This document shows, one piece after another, positions 16,625 to 27,675 of a DNA stretch of 64,000 bases; position 1 is the stretch's first letter; each line of letters begins with the position of its first letter. Location: the NCBI RefSeq assembly GCF_001570945.1, contig NZ_BCSQ01000001.1, positions 86,080 to 150,079 on the forward strand, given 5' to 3'. The DNA comes from Janibacter anophelis NBRC 107843 (GTDB taxonomy: Bacteria > Actinomycetota > Actinomycetes > Actinomycetales > Dermatophilaceae). The position numbers were made by a program, and so were the translations under genes. Under the pieces are notes generated by a model that saw nothing but the letters and a program-made list of their open reading frames with translations, had not been told where the DNA came from and made no database searches.

Positions 16625-17371
16625 TCAGACCTCGTCGAGGAACTTCTCCAGGATCGCCGCGGTCTGCTTCGTGTCCTTGTTGACGGCGCTGAGGAGGTAG
16701 GTCGTCCCATCCTTTTCACCGGCGCACTGGGCGGTGCCGGAGGAGGTGCCGCAGGAGAGGTCGCCGACCTTTTCGCTGTCGTCCCAGATCGCCTCGTACT
16801 GGCTCGCCGTGACGACATCGCTCGCGATGACGCTGATGGCGTCCGTCCCCTTGGTGTAGGTCGCGGCGGACTGTCCGGCGACATCGGTCGTCGAGCCGGA
16901 CTTCCACCCGTCGAACTCGTCGGGGAACGAGACGTCGCCACCTGCGGACGACGAGTCGCTCGTCGTCTCGGAGGTCGGCTCGCTCGTCTCGGACGTGGGC
17001 TCGCTCGTCTCGGACGTGGGCTCGCTCGTCTCGGACGTGGTCTGGCTCGTCTCCGAGGTCGTCGTCGACGACGACGTGGTCTCCTCGTCGTCACTGCCCC
17101 GGGTGAGGAAGAAGCCGCCGATGCAGCACAGGAGCAGGACGAGGGCGAGGCCACCGGCGATGCCGAGGATCAGGCCCTTGCCGGGCCCCTTCTTCGGCGG
17201 CTGGCCGCCGGGGCCGGCCTGCCCCGGTCCGTAGCCACCGGGCGGCGGCCCGCCGGGACCCTGCCCTGTCTGACCGTAGGGGCCGGGCCCACCGTAGGGC
17301 GGCTGGCCGGAGGATCCGCCGGGGGGCGGCGGGACGTGTGGGCCGTTCGGACCCCCAGGTGGTGTGCTCAT
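16625..17371 (-). CDS. Pro/Gly-rich single-pass membrane protein with secreted two-Cys domain
   Basis: 248 residues. A proline/glycine-rich cytoplasmic N-terminus (about 1-72) leads to one transmembrane helix (LILGIAGGLALVLLLCCIGG, about 73-92), then a Ser/Thr/Glu linker containing heptads of SETSEPT (four near-identical units) and a C-terminal domain FPDEFDGWKSG...GDLSCGTSSGTAQC...DGTTYLLSA. That domain parallels the lipoprotein at 15214-15735, including the Cys pair. ATG 17371 is used because the upstream in-frame start at 17389 lacks a ribosome-binding site. The layout resembles actinobacterial DUF4333-like or PknB-sensor-like surface proteins, but no specific family is assigned. Confidence 0.78.
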   Translation of the reverse strand: MSTPPGGPNGPHVPPPPGGSSGQPPYGGPGPYGQTGQGPGGPPPGGYGPGQAGPGGQPPKKGPGKGLILGIAGGLALVLLLCCIGGFFLTRGSDDEETTSSSTTTSETSQTTSETSEPTSETSEPTSETSEPTSETTSDSSSAGGDVSFPDEFDGWKSGSTTDVAGQSAATYTKGTDAISVIASDVVTASQYEAIWDDSEKVGDLSCGTSSGTAQCAGEKDGTTYLLSAVNKDTKQTAAILEKFLDEV

Positions 17372-17416
17372 GCGCACATCGTCACACATGCCAGGCTCCC
17401 GCGTCCCGACGACGAG

Positions 17417-17448
17417 AGGGCGGGACTCCCCCTGCGGAGTCCCGCCCT
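17417..17448. terminator. Perfect 13-bp hairpin
   Basis: AGGGCGGGACTCC and GGAGTCCCGCCCT flank a six-base loop. It lies upstream of the membrane protein gene and downstream of the SRPBCC gene, both on the minus strand, so it may terminate read-through. The same stretch (17372-17657) holds a second hairpin and no credible gene. Confidence 0.65.
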
Positions 17449-17592
17449 GCGTCGGCGGCGGAACCCCCCTGCAGGCTCCGCGCCGGTGTCAGTCGGCGTC
17501 CCCGTGCCCTGCTGACACGGAAGAATCTATGAGGGGCCCGTCGACGGGTCGATGGGGAGAATTACCCATCTCTTGCTCGGGTCCACCGCCAC

Positions 17593-17622
17593 GACGAAGG
17601 GGGGGGCACGCCCCCCTTCGTC
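17593..17622. terminator. Head-to-head GACGAAGGG hairpin
   Basis: GACGAAGGGGGG and CCCCCCTTCGTC form a long stem with a short loop (17593-17622), 35 bp beyond the SRPBCC stop. It is built from two copies of the over-represented CGAAGGG word in inverted orientation, like the terminators at 42240 and 58158. Confidence 0.75.
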
Positions 17623-17657
17623 CCGCGGCAGCGGACCGGTGGTGCGGTGGCGCGACG

Positions 17658-18131
17658 TCAGGAGCGCTCGAGGAGCGCCTTGAGCCGTTGCAGGGTGACC
17701 GCCATGCCGGAGCTCATCTCCCGGTCGAAGTCCTCGACGCCGCCGAGGACCTTGTCCTGCAGGGTCCGCGAGATCTGCGTCGTCCCCTGCGCCGCCTCAC
17801 GGCGGTGGGTCACGATCGTGCCGCCGCCGGGAGCCTGCTCGAGGACAAAGGACCACGTCGTCCCGTTGTCCTTGACCCGGAAGGCGTAGTCGCGGTGCGG
17901 TTCGAAGCGCACGACCTTCGCCCGAGTCGGCCACACGAGCGGCCCGCGCCGGTTGATGTTGACCGTGCGGGTCCCCAGGCCGACGGGGGCGGTACCCACG
18001 ACGTGGGTGCGCCAGACCTGGTCCGACAGACCGCCGAGGGCACGGGGGTCGGTGATGACCGCCCACACCTCCTGCGGCGTCGCGGAGATCTCGGTCGTGG
18101 TCTCGAGCAGTGGTGCGTTGGTGGCCGTCAT
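17658..18131 (-). CDS. SRPBCC (polyketide cyclase/START-like) family protein
   Basis: 157-residue protein. It begins LLETTTEISATPQEVWAVIT, the characteristic first strand and helix of SRPBCC/Polyketide_cyc2 proteins, then GTRTVNINRRGPLVWPTRAKVVRFEP and a long C-terminal helix (GGVEDFDREMSSGMAVTLQRLKALLE). It presumably binds a hydrophobic ligand. It starts 10 bp after the MMPL exporter stop on the same strand, so co-transcription with the exporter is likely and a lipid-related role is plausible. Confidence 0.85.
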   Translation of the reverse strand: MTATNAPLLETTTEISATPQEVWAVITDPRALGGLSDQVWRTHVVGTAPVGLGTRTVNINRRGPLVWPTRAKVVRFEPHRDYAFRVKDNGTTWSFVLEQAPGGGTIVTHRREAAQGTTQISRTLQDKVLGGVEDFDREMSSGMAVTLQRLKALLERS

Positions 18132-18141
18132 GGCCCCGAGA

Positions 18142-20694
18142 CTACGAGGCCGGCGCCGCCTCGGGCTCGCTCCCGATCTCCCCCTTCGCCTCGGCCTGCT
18201 CCAGTGCGGTGCCCTCGACGTCGAGGTTGGGCAGGATCCGGTCGAGCCATCGCGGCATCCACCACGCCGACTCGCCGAGCAGGTGCATGACGGCCGGGGT
18301 GAGCGTCATCCGCACGAGCAGCGCATCGACGAGGACACCGACCGCCAGGGCGAAACCGATCGGCCGGATCATCGTCAGGTGGGCGAAGATGAAGCCCGCG
18401 AAGACGGAGGCCATGATCAGCGCGGCCGCGAGGACGACCTTGGACCCGTGGGTGAAGCCGCTGCGGACCGCCGAGCGGGCGTCGGCGCCGTGCGCGTGGG
18501 CCTCCTTCATGCCGGAGACGAGGAACATCTGGTAGTCCATGGCCAGGCCGAAGAGGACGCCGATGAGCATGATCGGCATGAAGCTGAGCATCGGGCCGGG
18601 GGTGTCGACGCCCAGGACCGACCCGAGCCACCCCCATTGGTAGACCGCGACGGCGGCGCCGAAGGAGGCGGCCACGGAGAGCAGGAAGCCTGCGGTGGCG
18701 ACCAGCGGCACCAGGACGCTGCGGAAGACGATGGTCAGCAGGACCAGCGACAGGCCGATGACGATCGCGAGGTACGGCGGCAGCGCGTCCCCGAGCTGCT
18801 CGGAGATCTCGATGTTGGCGACCGTCTGGCCGGTCAGGCCGATCTGCGAGTGCGTGGCCTTGCCGATCGGGCCCGCGCTCGCGTTGAGCAGGCGCACGGT
18901 CTCGCTCGTCTCCGCGTCGGCCGGACCGGCGTCGGTGACGACCTGGAAGGCGAGCGTCTTGCGGTCGTCGCTGACGCCGAAGGGGATGACGGCGTGGACG
19001 CCGCCGACGTTCTGCAGCTGGCGCACGACCTCGCTCTGGCGCACCAGGACGGCGTCGTCGTCCTTGGCGGCCTCGTCGAGGGTGGCGACCGCGATGACCG
19101 GGCCGTTGGCACCGGCACCGAAGTGCTCGTCGACCTGGACGTAGGCCTTGTGGGCGGTCGACTCGGCAGGCTCGCTCGACCCGTCCGGCAGCCCCAGCCG
19201 CAGGGACAGCGTCGGCAGGGCGATGATGCCGCACAGCGCGATGACGAGGAGCACGACGAGCGCGGGGCGACGCGTGACGCCCTTGACGTAGCCGGCGCCG
19301 AAGACGTCGTCGGCGTCGACCCCCTCCGCGCCCTCCGGGGCCACCCCGGGGCGCTCGTACCCGTGCTTGGCCCAGGTGCGCTTGGAGATCACGCGCGTGC
19401 CCACCAGGTGCAGCAGGGCAGGCGTGAGGGTGAGGGCGACGCACACGGCGACCGCGACGGTGGCCGCGGCGACCAGACCCATCTGCCCGAGCAGGGGCAC
19501 GGGGGTGACCACGAGAGCGGTCAGGGCGATGGCGACGGTGGTGCCGGCCACAACCACGGCGCTGCCAGCCGTGCCGACGGCGTGCGCGATCGAGTCCGTC
19601 ATCTCGCGCCCGTCGAGGATCTGGGTGCGGTGCCGGTTGACGATGAAGAGGGCGTAGTCGATGCCGACGGCCAGCCCGAGCATCAGGGCGAGCGCCGGGG
19701 TCATCGCGTGCATGTCGAAGAAGTGGGTGGCGGCCATCGCCCCCGCCAGGCCGACGCCCACCCCGAGCAGCGCCCCGGCGATCGGCAGCCCGGCGGCGAC
19801 GAGGGAGCCCAGGGCGATCATCAGCACGATCGCGGCGATCACCAGGCCGACGGCCTCACCCGGACCGACGAGCTTGTTTTCCTGGGTGATCTCGACGCTG
19901 TACTGGGCGTCGATCCCGGCGTCCGCGAGCTGCTGGCCGATCTCGACGATCGCTTCCTTGACCTCGGGGTCGACCGAGTTGGTGTTGGTCTCGAACTGGA
20001 TCTGGGTGAGGGCGTAGCCGTCGTCGGTGACGAAGCGGGTGTCGGCGGCGCCGTCGGCGACGTGGGTCCCGGCGGCGTACTGGGTGCGGCCGGAGGCGAG
20101 CTTGCGCTCCCCCTTCGCGTAGTCGGCCTTGCCGGTGCGCAGGTCCTCCTTGCCCTGGGTCACCTGCGTGCGGATCTGCGCGAGCATCGGACTGTCGGGG
20201 TCGTTCTCCTCGAAGTAGTCGATCCAGGCCTCGCCGTAGTCGACCTGGCCCTGCCCGAGGGAGATCTTGCGCCACGCCTTGTCGAGCTCCTTCTGCCCCG
20301 AGGCGATGTCCTTCTTGCTCTTGACCAGCTCCCGCCGGGAGTCGTCGAGGGTCTTCTGGTTGTCGAAGGGGTCGATGACGGTCTTGACCTGGGGCTCACG
20401 CATCCACTCGGCGAAGACCTTGTCGATGACCCTGCGCTGCTGCGGGGTGAACTCTCCCTCGTCGGTGTGCAGGACCACCGTGCCGAAGCCGCCGGCGGCA
20501 TCCGGGATCTCGGTCTGCAGGTCGTCGAGGACAGCCTCGAACCTGCTGCCGGGGACCGAGATCTCGTTGGTCATCGGGTGACCGAAGGTGAGGGCACCGG
20601 CGCCGGCCGCGACGAGCACGACGAGCCAGAGGGCCAGGACGCGTTTGGCGTGCGTGGCGCACCAGCGGCCGAGGTGGTGGAGGCGGAGGGCCAT
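18142..20694 (-). CDS. MMPL/RND family transporter
   Basis: 850-residue RND-superfamily exporter. Transmembrane helix 1 is at about residues 17-36 (RVLALWLVVLVAAGAGALTF). A large external loop (about 37-270) holds a helical section with repeated KxDxxxG residues, and the first helix bundle (about 275-420) includes the RND motif GIDYALFIVNRHR. A second external loop (about 475-620) and a second bundle (about 630-800, with GLAMDYQMFLVSGMKEAHA) follow. Twelve helices in two repeats fit MMPL proteins of actinobacteria, which export lipids or drugs. Paired palindromes at 20730-20761 upstream suggest TetR-type repression. It is divergent from the MFS gene. Confidence 0.93.
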   Translation of the reverse strand: MALRLHHLGRWCATHAKRVLALWLVVLVAAGAGALTFGHPMTNEISVPGSRFEAVLDDLQTEIPDAAGGFGTVVLHTDEGEFTPQQRRVIDKVFAEWMREPQVKTVIDPFDNQKTLDDSRRELVKSKKDIASGQKELDKAWRKISLGQGQVDYGEAWIDYFEENDPDSPMLAQIRTQVTQGKEDLRTGKADYAKGERKLASGRTQYAAGTHVADGAADTRFVTDDGYALTQIQFETNTNSVDPEVKEAIVEIGQQLADAGIDAQYSVEITQENKLVGPGEAVGLVIAAIVLMIALGSLVAAGLPIAGALLGVGVGLAGAMAATHFFDMHAMTPALALMLGLAVGIDYALFIVNRHRTQILDGREMTDSIAHAVGTAGSAVVVAGTTVAIALTALVVTPVPLLGQMGLVAAATVAVAVCVALTLTPALLHLVGTRVISKRTWAKHGYERPGVAPEGAEGVDADDVFGAGYVKGVTRRPALVVLLVIALCGIIALPTLSLRLGLPDGSSEPAESTAHKAYVQVDEHFGAGANGPVIAVATLDEAAKDDDAVLVRQSEVVRQLQNVGGVHAVIPFGVSDDRKTLAFQVVTDAGPADAETSETVRLLNASAGPIGKATHSQIGLTGQTVANIEISEQLGDALPPYLAIVIGLSLVLLTIVFRSVLVPLVATAGFLLSVAASFGAAVAVYQWGWLGSVLGVDTPGPMLSFMPIMLIGVLFGLAMDYQMFLVSGMKEAHAHGADARSAVRSGFTHGSKVVLAAALIMASVFAGFIFAHLTMIRPIGFALAVGVLVDALLVRMTLTPAVMHLLGESAWWMPRWLDRILPNLDVEGTALEQAEAKGEIGSEPEAAPAS

Positions 20695-20729
20695 GGGTCT
20701 GCTCCTGACGGCGACTCAACAGTTCTTTT

Positions 20730-20761
20730 CTACTTACGTAGAAGATGTACTACAAATGTAG
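20730..20761. promoter_or_regulatory. Tandem CTAC-N4-GTAG operators
   Basis: CTACTTACGTAG (20730-20741) and CTACAAATGTAG (20750-20761) are two palindromes whose centres are exactly 20 bp apart, about two helical turns. They lie between the divergent MMPL exporter and MFS transporter genes in an AT-richer patch. The arrangement fits cooperative binding by a TetR-family dimer pair; no such regulator is encoded beside them. Confidence 0.75.
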
Positions 20762-20785
20762 AGACATGGACGACGGGCGTCAACC

Positions 20786-22006
20786 GTGGGGGAGAATGTG
20801 CCGGTGACCCTCCCTTCGTCGCCCCCGAGCACCGACCACGGCGGGCGCGTCGGGATCGCTCTGGCCACGCTCGTGCTCGGCGGCGTCGGGATCGGGGTGA
20901 CGGAGTTCGTCACGATGGGACTGCTGCCGGAGATCGCGCACGGCATCGGCACGTCGATCCCGCAGGCGGGCCACACGATCTCCGCGTACGCGCTCGGCGT
21001 GGTCGTCGGCGCCCCGACGATCGCGATCTTCGGCAACCGGCTCCCGCGGCGCGAGCTGCTCGTCGGCCTCATGGTCCTCTTCGCGCTGGGCAACGCGCTG
21101 AGCGCGATCGCCGCCGGCTACGAGCTGCTCATGCTCGCCCGCTTCGTCTCCGGGGTGCCGCACGGCGCGTTCTTCGGCATCGCCTCGATCGTCGCCTTCG
21201 ACATCGTCACGCCGGGGAAGGGGGGATGGGCCGTCAGCCGGATCATGCTCGGCATCCCCATCGCGAACGTCGCCGGCGTCCCCCTGGCCACCTGGCTCGG
21301 GCAGCAGCACGGGTGGCGCTCGGCGTACTGGTTCGTCGCCGCGATCGGCGTCGTCACCGCGCTGCTCGTCAGTCTCGTCGTCCCCCATCAGGCCGCTGAC
21401 ACCGAGGCCGACGTGCGCAGCGAGCTGTCGGCCTTCAAGGACGCCCAGGTGTGGCTGACGCTGCTCGTCGGGTCGATCGGCTTCGGCGGGGTCTTCGCCA
21501 TGTACTCCTACATCTCACCGATCCTGCGCAACCAGACGGGCCTGCCCGCCGACGCGGTCCCCATCTACCTCTTTGTCTACGGCGTCGGCGGCCTCGTCGG
21601 CACGATGATCGCCGGGCGCCTCGTCGACCGCTCGGTGCTGCGCACGCTCGTCGGGTCGACGGTCGCCACGGGTGGCACGCTCGCGCTCTTCGCGTGGGCC
21701 GCCTACTGGCCGATCCCCGCCGCGATCGTCCTGCTGCTCGTGTGCATCTCGGTCTCCGCCTTCGTCCTGGCCCTACAGCTGCGCCTCATGGAGGTCGCCG
21801 GCCGGGCACGCACCCTCGGCGCCGCCGGCAACCACGCCGCGCTCAACGTCGCCAACGCGCTCGGCGCGTGGCTCGGCGGGCTCGTGCTGGCCGCCGGCTG
21901 GGGCTGGCAGGCGCCCTCCTTCGTCGGCGCCGGCCTGTCCGCCGCCGGGCTCGTCGTCCTCTTCCTGTCCCTGCGCATCCACCGGGGACGCACGACGCTG
22001 GACTGA
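20786..22006 (+). CDS. MFS transporter, DHA1 (AraJ/Cml-like) family
   Basis: 406-residue major facilitator with twelve predicted helices. Diagnostic stretches are GVGIGVTEFVTMGLLPEIAHGIG (helix 1 to loop), GNRLPRRELLVG (loop 2-3, the motif A position) and FVSGVPHGAFFGIASIVA. The pattern matches the sugar-efflux/chloramphenicol-exporter group. GTG 20786 is taken as start; the next in-frame GTG at 20798 is equally possible because neither has a strong Shine-Dalgarno. It shares the operator region with the MMPL exporter, so both exporters are probably induced together. The substrate is not predictable. Confidence 0.9.
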   Translation: MGENVPVTLPSSPPSTDHGGRVGIALATLVLGGVGIGVTEFVTMGLLPEIAHGIGTSIPQAGHTISAYALGVVVGAPTIAIFGNRLPRRELLVGLMVLFALGNALSAIAAGYELLMLARFVSGVPHGAFFGIASIVAFDIVTPGKGGWAVSRIMLGIPIANVAGVPLATWLGQQHGWRSAYWFVAAIGVVTALLVSLVVPHQAADTEADVRSELSAFKDAQVWLTLLVGSIGFGGVFAMYSYISPILRNQTGLPADAVPIYLFVYGVGGLVGTMIAGRLVDRSVLRTLVGSTVATGGTLALFAWAAYWPIPAAIVLLLVCISVSAFVLALQLRLMEVAGRARTLGAAGNHAALNVANALGAWLGGLVLAAGWGWQAPSFVGAGLSAAGLVVLFLSLRIHRGRTTLD

Positions 22007-22036
22007 GGCCCCCTTCGGACGACGGACGGGACCGGG

Positions 22037-22080
22037 TCTCGAGGCTCGGGCCGCGGACGGCCCTCACACCTCGACCAGCG
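22037..22080. repeat. REP-like palindromic element
   Basis: TCTCGAGGCTCGGGCCGCGG... ending ACACCTCGACCAGCG forms a hairpin between GAGG and CCTC ends. It is one of a family with members at 36641, 36683, 39871, 40063, 48648, 55661 and 58663, here in the gap between the MFS and GNAT genes. Confidence 0.75.
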
Positions 22081-22102
22081 AGGTGCGGGGCACAATCTGC
22101 GC

Positions 22103-22603
22103 ATGAGCCACCACGACATCCGGCCGGCCACGGCGGCCGACATCCCCGACATCCTGCGCCTCGTCCACGACCTCGCGGTCTACGAGAAGGAGCCGGACGC
22201 CGTCGAGGCGACCGAGGAGGACTTCGCCGCGGCGCTCTTCCCGGCGAAGGGGGAGCCCACCGCCTTCTGCCATGTCGCCGAGGCGGGCGAGGGCAGGCAC
22301 CGACGGGTCGTCGCGATCGCCCTGTGGTTCCTCACCTTTTCCACGTGGACCGGCCGCAACGGCATCCACCTCGAAGACCTCTTCGTCGAGCCGCGCCACC
22401 GCGGCAGCAGCCTGGGCAAGGCCCTGCTGGTCGAGCTCGCCCGCGAGTGCCGCGAGCGCGGGTACCGCCGCCTCGAGTGGTCCGTCCTGCGGTGGAATGC
22501 CCCCTCGATCGCCTTCTACGAGTCGCTCGGCGCGCAGCCCCAGACCGAGTGGGAGACCTACCGCCTCGACGGCGGGGCGCTGGACCTGCTCGCCGACGGC
22601 TGA
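22103..22603 (+). CDS. GNAT N-acetyltransferase, SSAT (diamine acetyltransferase)-like
   Basis: 166 residues. It begins IRPATAADIPDILRLVHDLA and has the SAT1-like block ALWFLTFSTWTGRNGIHLEDL, then the acetyl-CoA loop VEPRHRGSSLGKALL and the C-terminal NAPSIAFYESLGAQP. This combination is typical of spermidine/spermine and thialysine acetyltransferase relatives, whose bacterial members acetylate small amines or amino-acid analogues. It is single-gene, between the MFS transporter and ppdK. Confidence 0.9.
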   Translation: MSHHDIRPATAADIPDILRLVHDLAVYEKEPDAVEATEEDFAAALFPAKGEPTAFCHVAEAGEGRHRRVVAIALWFLTFSTWTGRNGIHLEDLFVEPRHRGSSLGKALLVELARECRERGYRRLEWSVLRWNAPSIAFYESLGAQPQTEWETYRLDGGALDLLADG

Positions 22604-22743
22604 GGGCGCCCCGGACCACCCGACGAGGTGCGGGACACCCCCCTCCGCCCCTCCCCGGTCCTGCCATGAGGAACCGAGGAACGCCGTCATCGTGATGCCT
22701 GTCATAGTGGGCTGGTTCCGCGCACGCGTTTGGGAGGCACCCG

Positions 22744-25461
<2,718 letters not shown>

Positions 25462-25469
25462 CCCCGGCC

Positions 25470-25518
25470 GGGTGGAGGTGGGCTCGCGGGTGATTCACCT
25501 GCGAGCCCACATCCACCC
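25470..25518 (+). terminator. Long hairpin after ppdK
   Basis: GTGGAGGTGGGCTCGCGGGT and its complement ACCTGCGAGCCCACATCCAC form a long imperfect stem starting 9 bp after the ppdK stop. The left arm resembles the GGTGGAGGT repeat family at 8241 and 44733. Confidence 0.8.
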
Positions 25519-25530
25519 CCGAGCATGACG

Positions 25531-25569
25531 AAGGGAGCCCCGCACCGATGGTCGGTGCGGGGCTCCCTT
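25531..25569. terminator. Bidirectional terminator, perfect 18-bp stem
   Basis: AAGGGAGCCCCGCACCGA and TCGGTGCGGGGCTCCCTT are perfect complements around a TGG loop, between the convergent ppdK and 78-residue genes. The 5' side carries GACGAAGGG. Confidence 0.9.
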
Positions 25570-25609
25570 GTCGTCCGTCCGGGCTGGATCACCCCCGGAC
25601 GGGTCGCGC

Positions 25610-25846
25610 TCAGCGCGTGGAGAGGACGGGGTGGAAGCGGTCGGTCATCCGATTGTCGTAGGGCGCGTGGTACCGCGGCGTCGACTCGGCGGAGTCGATG
25701 AGGTCCTGCTTGCTGCGGGTCTCGTCCTGGGACATGGCGGCGAGCTCCGCGGCCATGCGGTGGTGGTCGGAGTCCGGGCCGGCACCCCAGTGGCGGTTGG
25801 CGGCGGGACGAAGGGCGTTGATGTAGGTCATCCAGAGCTTCTCCAT
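25610..25846 (-). CDS. Small hypothetical protein, 78 aa
   Basis: 78 residues with no recognised domain: MEKLWMTYINALRPAANRHW at the N-terminus, an acidic and polar middle, and a basic C-terminus. It has a plausible but weak GGAG ribosome-binding site, sits divergent from the LysR gene with an AT-rich promoter region between them, and is followed by a strong bidirectional terminator. Those signals support a real gene. The divergent placement makes it a candidate LysR target. Function unknown. Confidence 0.55.
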   Translation of the reverse strand: MEKLWMTYINALRPAANRHWGAGPDSDHHRMAAELAAMSQDETRSKQDLIDSAESTPRYHAPYDNRMTDRFHPVLSTR

Positions 25847-25939
25847 GTCTCCGATGGTGGCCTCATCAACTATTTTTATCCAATTCTGTTTTTCGCATGT
25901 TTGTGCAGGTTTACTTCACTGTTGGCTATCGTGGTCGGC

Positions 25940-26842
25940 ATGGTCGACGCGCACCGGCTCCGGATCTTCTTGTCCGTCATGGCCTCTGGCTCGGTCAACG
26001 CGGCCGCCGGGCACCTGGGCATCTCCCCGTCGGCCGTCAGCCAGCAGGTCTCGGCGCTGCAAAAGGAGACGGGGCTCACACTCTTCACCCGCCACGGGCG
26101 CGGGATCGAGCCGACCCCGGCCGCGCACACGCTCGCGGCGGAGAGCGAGCAGCTCATGGCCGAGCTCAAGCGGGTCGACGCCGTCGTCGACGACCTGCGC
26201 AGCGGCGGGACCGGCTCGCTGTCGATCGGGTACTTCGCCTCGGCGGGCTACCGGTGGATGCCGCAGCTGGCCAAACGGCTGCAGACGAAGCTGCCCGAGC
26301 TCCACCTCGAGATGGTCCTCACCGAGGGCTACCCACCCGGCCAGGCGCCCCCGGTCGACATCGACGTCGTGCCTGATGACCCCACGACCGCGATCCGACC
26401 CGGATATCACGTCACCCCGCTGATGACCGACCACTTCGTGGCGCTCGTGCCAGCCGATCACCGCCTCGCGGGCCGGCGTCGGGTCGAGATGGCCGAGCTC
26501 GCGGACGAGGCGTGGATCAGCAACGACATCTCGGCGGGCATCACCCAGGAGATGGTCGACCGCGCCTGTCGCGCAGCGGGATTCAGACCGCGGTACAGGG
26601 TGGAGGCCCAGGACCACTACACGGCCACGGCCTTCGTCGCCGCCGGTGTCGGGATCACCGTCCTGCCCGACCTCGCGAGCCGGACGATCCCCAAGACGGT
26701 GCGGCGACTGCGCCTGACCAACCCCAACCCGGTGCGTGACATCGTCGCCCTCACCGCGCCGGTGGCCCGGTCCAACGAGGCCGCGAAGCTCGCCGTCGAC
26801 CTGCTGCAGCAGATCGCCGCTGCGAGTGCGCGCCGGCGGTAG
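25940..26842 (+). CDS. LysR family transcriptional regulator
   Basis: 300 residues. The winged helix (about 1-60) reads HRLRIFLSVMASGSVNAAAGHLGISPSAVSQQVSALQ, followed by the linker helix and a periplasmic-binding-like effector domain (LSIGYFASAGYRWMPQLAKRL from about 95; AAGVGITVLPDLA near 240). ATG 25940 begins the canonical LysR N-terminus; the open frame extends upstream but runs through the AT-rich promoter region. It is divergent from the 78-residue gene at 25610, the usual arrangement of a LysR regulator and target. Confidence 0.93.
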   Translation: MVDAHRLRIFLSVMASGSVNAAAGHLGISPSAVSQQVSALQKETGLTLFTRHGRGIEPTPAAHTLAAESEQLMAELKRVDAVVDDLRSGGTGSLSIGYFASAGYRWMPQLAKRLQTKLPELHLEMVLTEGYPPGQAPPVDIDVVPDDPTTAIRPGYHVTPLMTDHFVALVPADHRLAGRRRVEMAELADEAWISNDISAGITQEMVDRACRAAGFRPRYRVEAQDHYTATAFVAAGVGITVLPDLASRTIPKTVRRLRLTNPNPVRDIVALTAPVARSNEAAKLAVDLLQQIAAASARRR

Positions 26843-26966
26843 GGCGGCGACTGCCCACACCCTCGGGGCGAAGGGAGCAGCCGTCCACATCCTCGCCCGG
26901 CACCAACCACATGCCGGTGTGCCGTGCGAGCGTGACCGTCACACACCCACTGGTAACAGGAAGGTA

Positions 26967-26996
26967 TTGATGACCACGACCATACGCAAGCATAAT
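26967..26996 (+). promoter_or_regulatory. Promoter giving a probable leaderless antitoxin mRNA
   Basis: TTGATG (26967-26972) and CATAAT (26991-26996) are spaced 18 bp apart. The -10 hexamer ends 6 bp before the ATG at 27003, so transcription would start at or next to the start codon, the usual geometry of actinobacterial leaderless genes. Confidence 0.6.
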
Positions 26997-27002
26997 GTAA
27001 GC

Positions 27003-27233
27003 ATGAAGAACGTCCTCGTCCGAGATCTGCCCGATGACATCCACGCCGCCCTGCAACGCAAGGCGGAGCAGCGCCATCAGTCGTTGCAGCAGTACCTCAC
27101 CGTGGAGCTGCGTCGGCTTGCCGAGCGACGACAGCTCGACGACGTCCTCGCTGACCTCGAGCAGCGACACGGTGGACGGGTCGGCCTGACGGACGCGGTG
27201 GCGGGGCTGGCGAGCGAGCGAGAGCGACGGTGA
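27003..27233 (+). CDS. FitA/VapB-like ribbon-helix-helix antitoxin
   Basis: 76 residues. The N-terminus KNVLVRDLPDDIHAALQRKA followed by HQSLQQYLTVELRRLAERR is the ribbon-helix-helix pattern of FitA/CopG-type antitoxins; the C-terminal tail would occupy the toxin groove. Start 27003 is preferred because of the -10 box 6 bp upstream; an alternative ATG at 26970 has an AGGAAGG Shine-Dalgarno and would add 11 residues. The stop overlaps the GTG of the PIN toxin (GTGA at 27230). It normally neutralises the toxin and autoregulates the pair. Confidence 0.88.
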   Translation: MKNVLVRDLPDDIHAALQRKAEQRHQSLQQYLTVELRRLAERRQLDDVLADLEQRHGGRVGLTDAVAGLASERERR

Positions 27234-27634
27234 TCGTCGTCGACGCGTCGGTGCTGGCCAATGCCCTCGCCGACGACGGTGAGGACGGTCGTGCCGCGCG
27301 GGCCGCGCTCCGGGACGCAGGTGACCTGACGGCGCCGGATCTCATCGACGTCGAGACCGTGGCGGTGCTGCGCAAGGCCTGGCTCGCCGGGACCCTCACA
27401 GACGAGCGGTTCAGCATGGCGATCGCGGACCTGCAGCGCTGGGACTTCGACCGCGCCCCGGCGTTGAGGCTCGTCCACCGCGCGTACGAGCTGCGCGCCA
27501 ACATCAGCGCGTACGACGCGCTCTATGTGGCCTTGGCCGAAGCCATCGACTGCCCACTGCTCACCGCCGACCGGCGTCTCGCGCGGGCGCCCGGACCGCG
27601 CTGCCCCATCCAGGTGCTCACCCGGGAGGACTGA
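27230..27634 (+). CDS. vapC: PIN-domain toxin (VapC/FitB family)
   Basis: 134-residue PIN ribonuclease. Acidic residues at the expected positions are D5 (MIVVDAS), E42 (DLIDVETVAVLRKA), D96 (ISAYDALYVALAEA) and D114 (LLTADRRLA), so the Mg-binding active site looks intact. GTG start overlaps the antitoxin stop, giving translational coupling. VapC toxins cleave tRNA or rRNA when free of antitoxin. It is part of the accessory region leading to the restriction locus. Confidence 0.93.
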   Translation: MIVVDASVLANALADDGEDGRAARAALRDAGDLTAPDLIDVETVAVLRKAWLAGTLTDERFSMAIADLQRWDFDRAPALRLVHRAYELRANISAYDALYVALAEAIDCPLLTADRRLARAPGPRCPIQVLTRED

Positions 27635-27675
27635 GCCGACGACCTCGGTGACGCGTCCCTCATGGGTGCGCACCA

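Noticed and set aside
17953..21399. Plus-strand open frame of 1148 codons across the MMPL and neighbouring genes
   Set aside because: It is antisense to the MMPL gene and shows histidine/aspartate/glycine-rich filler composition typical of a high-GC shadow frame. No start signal or domain.
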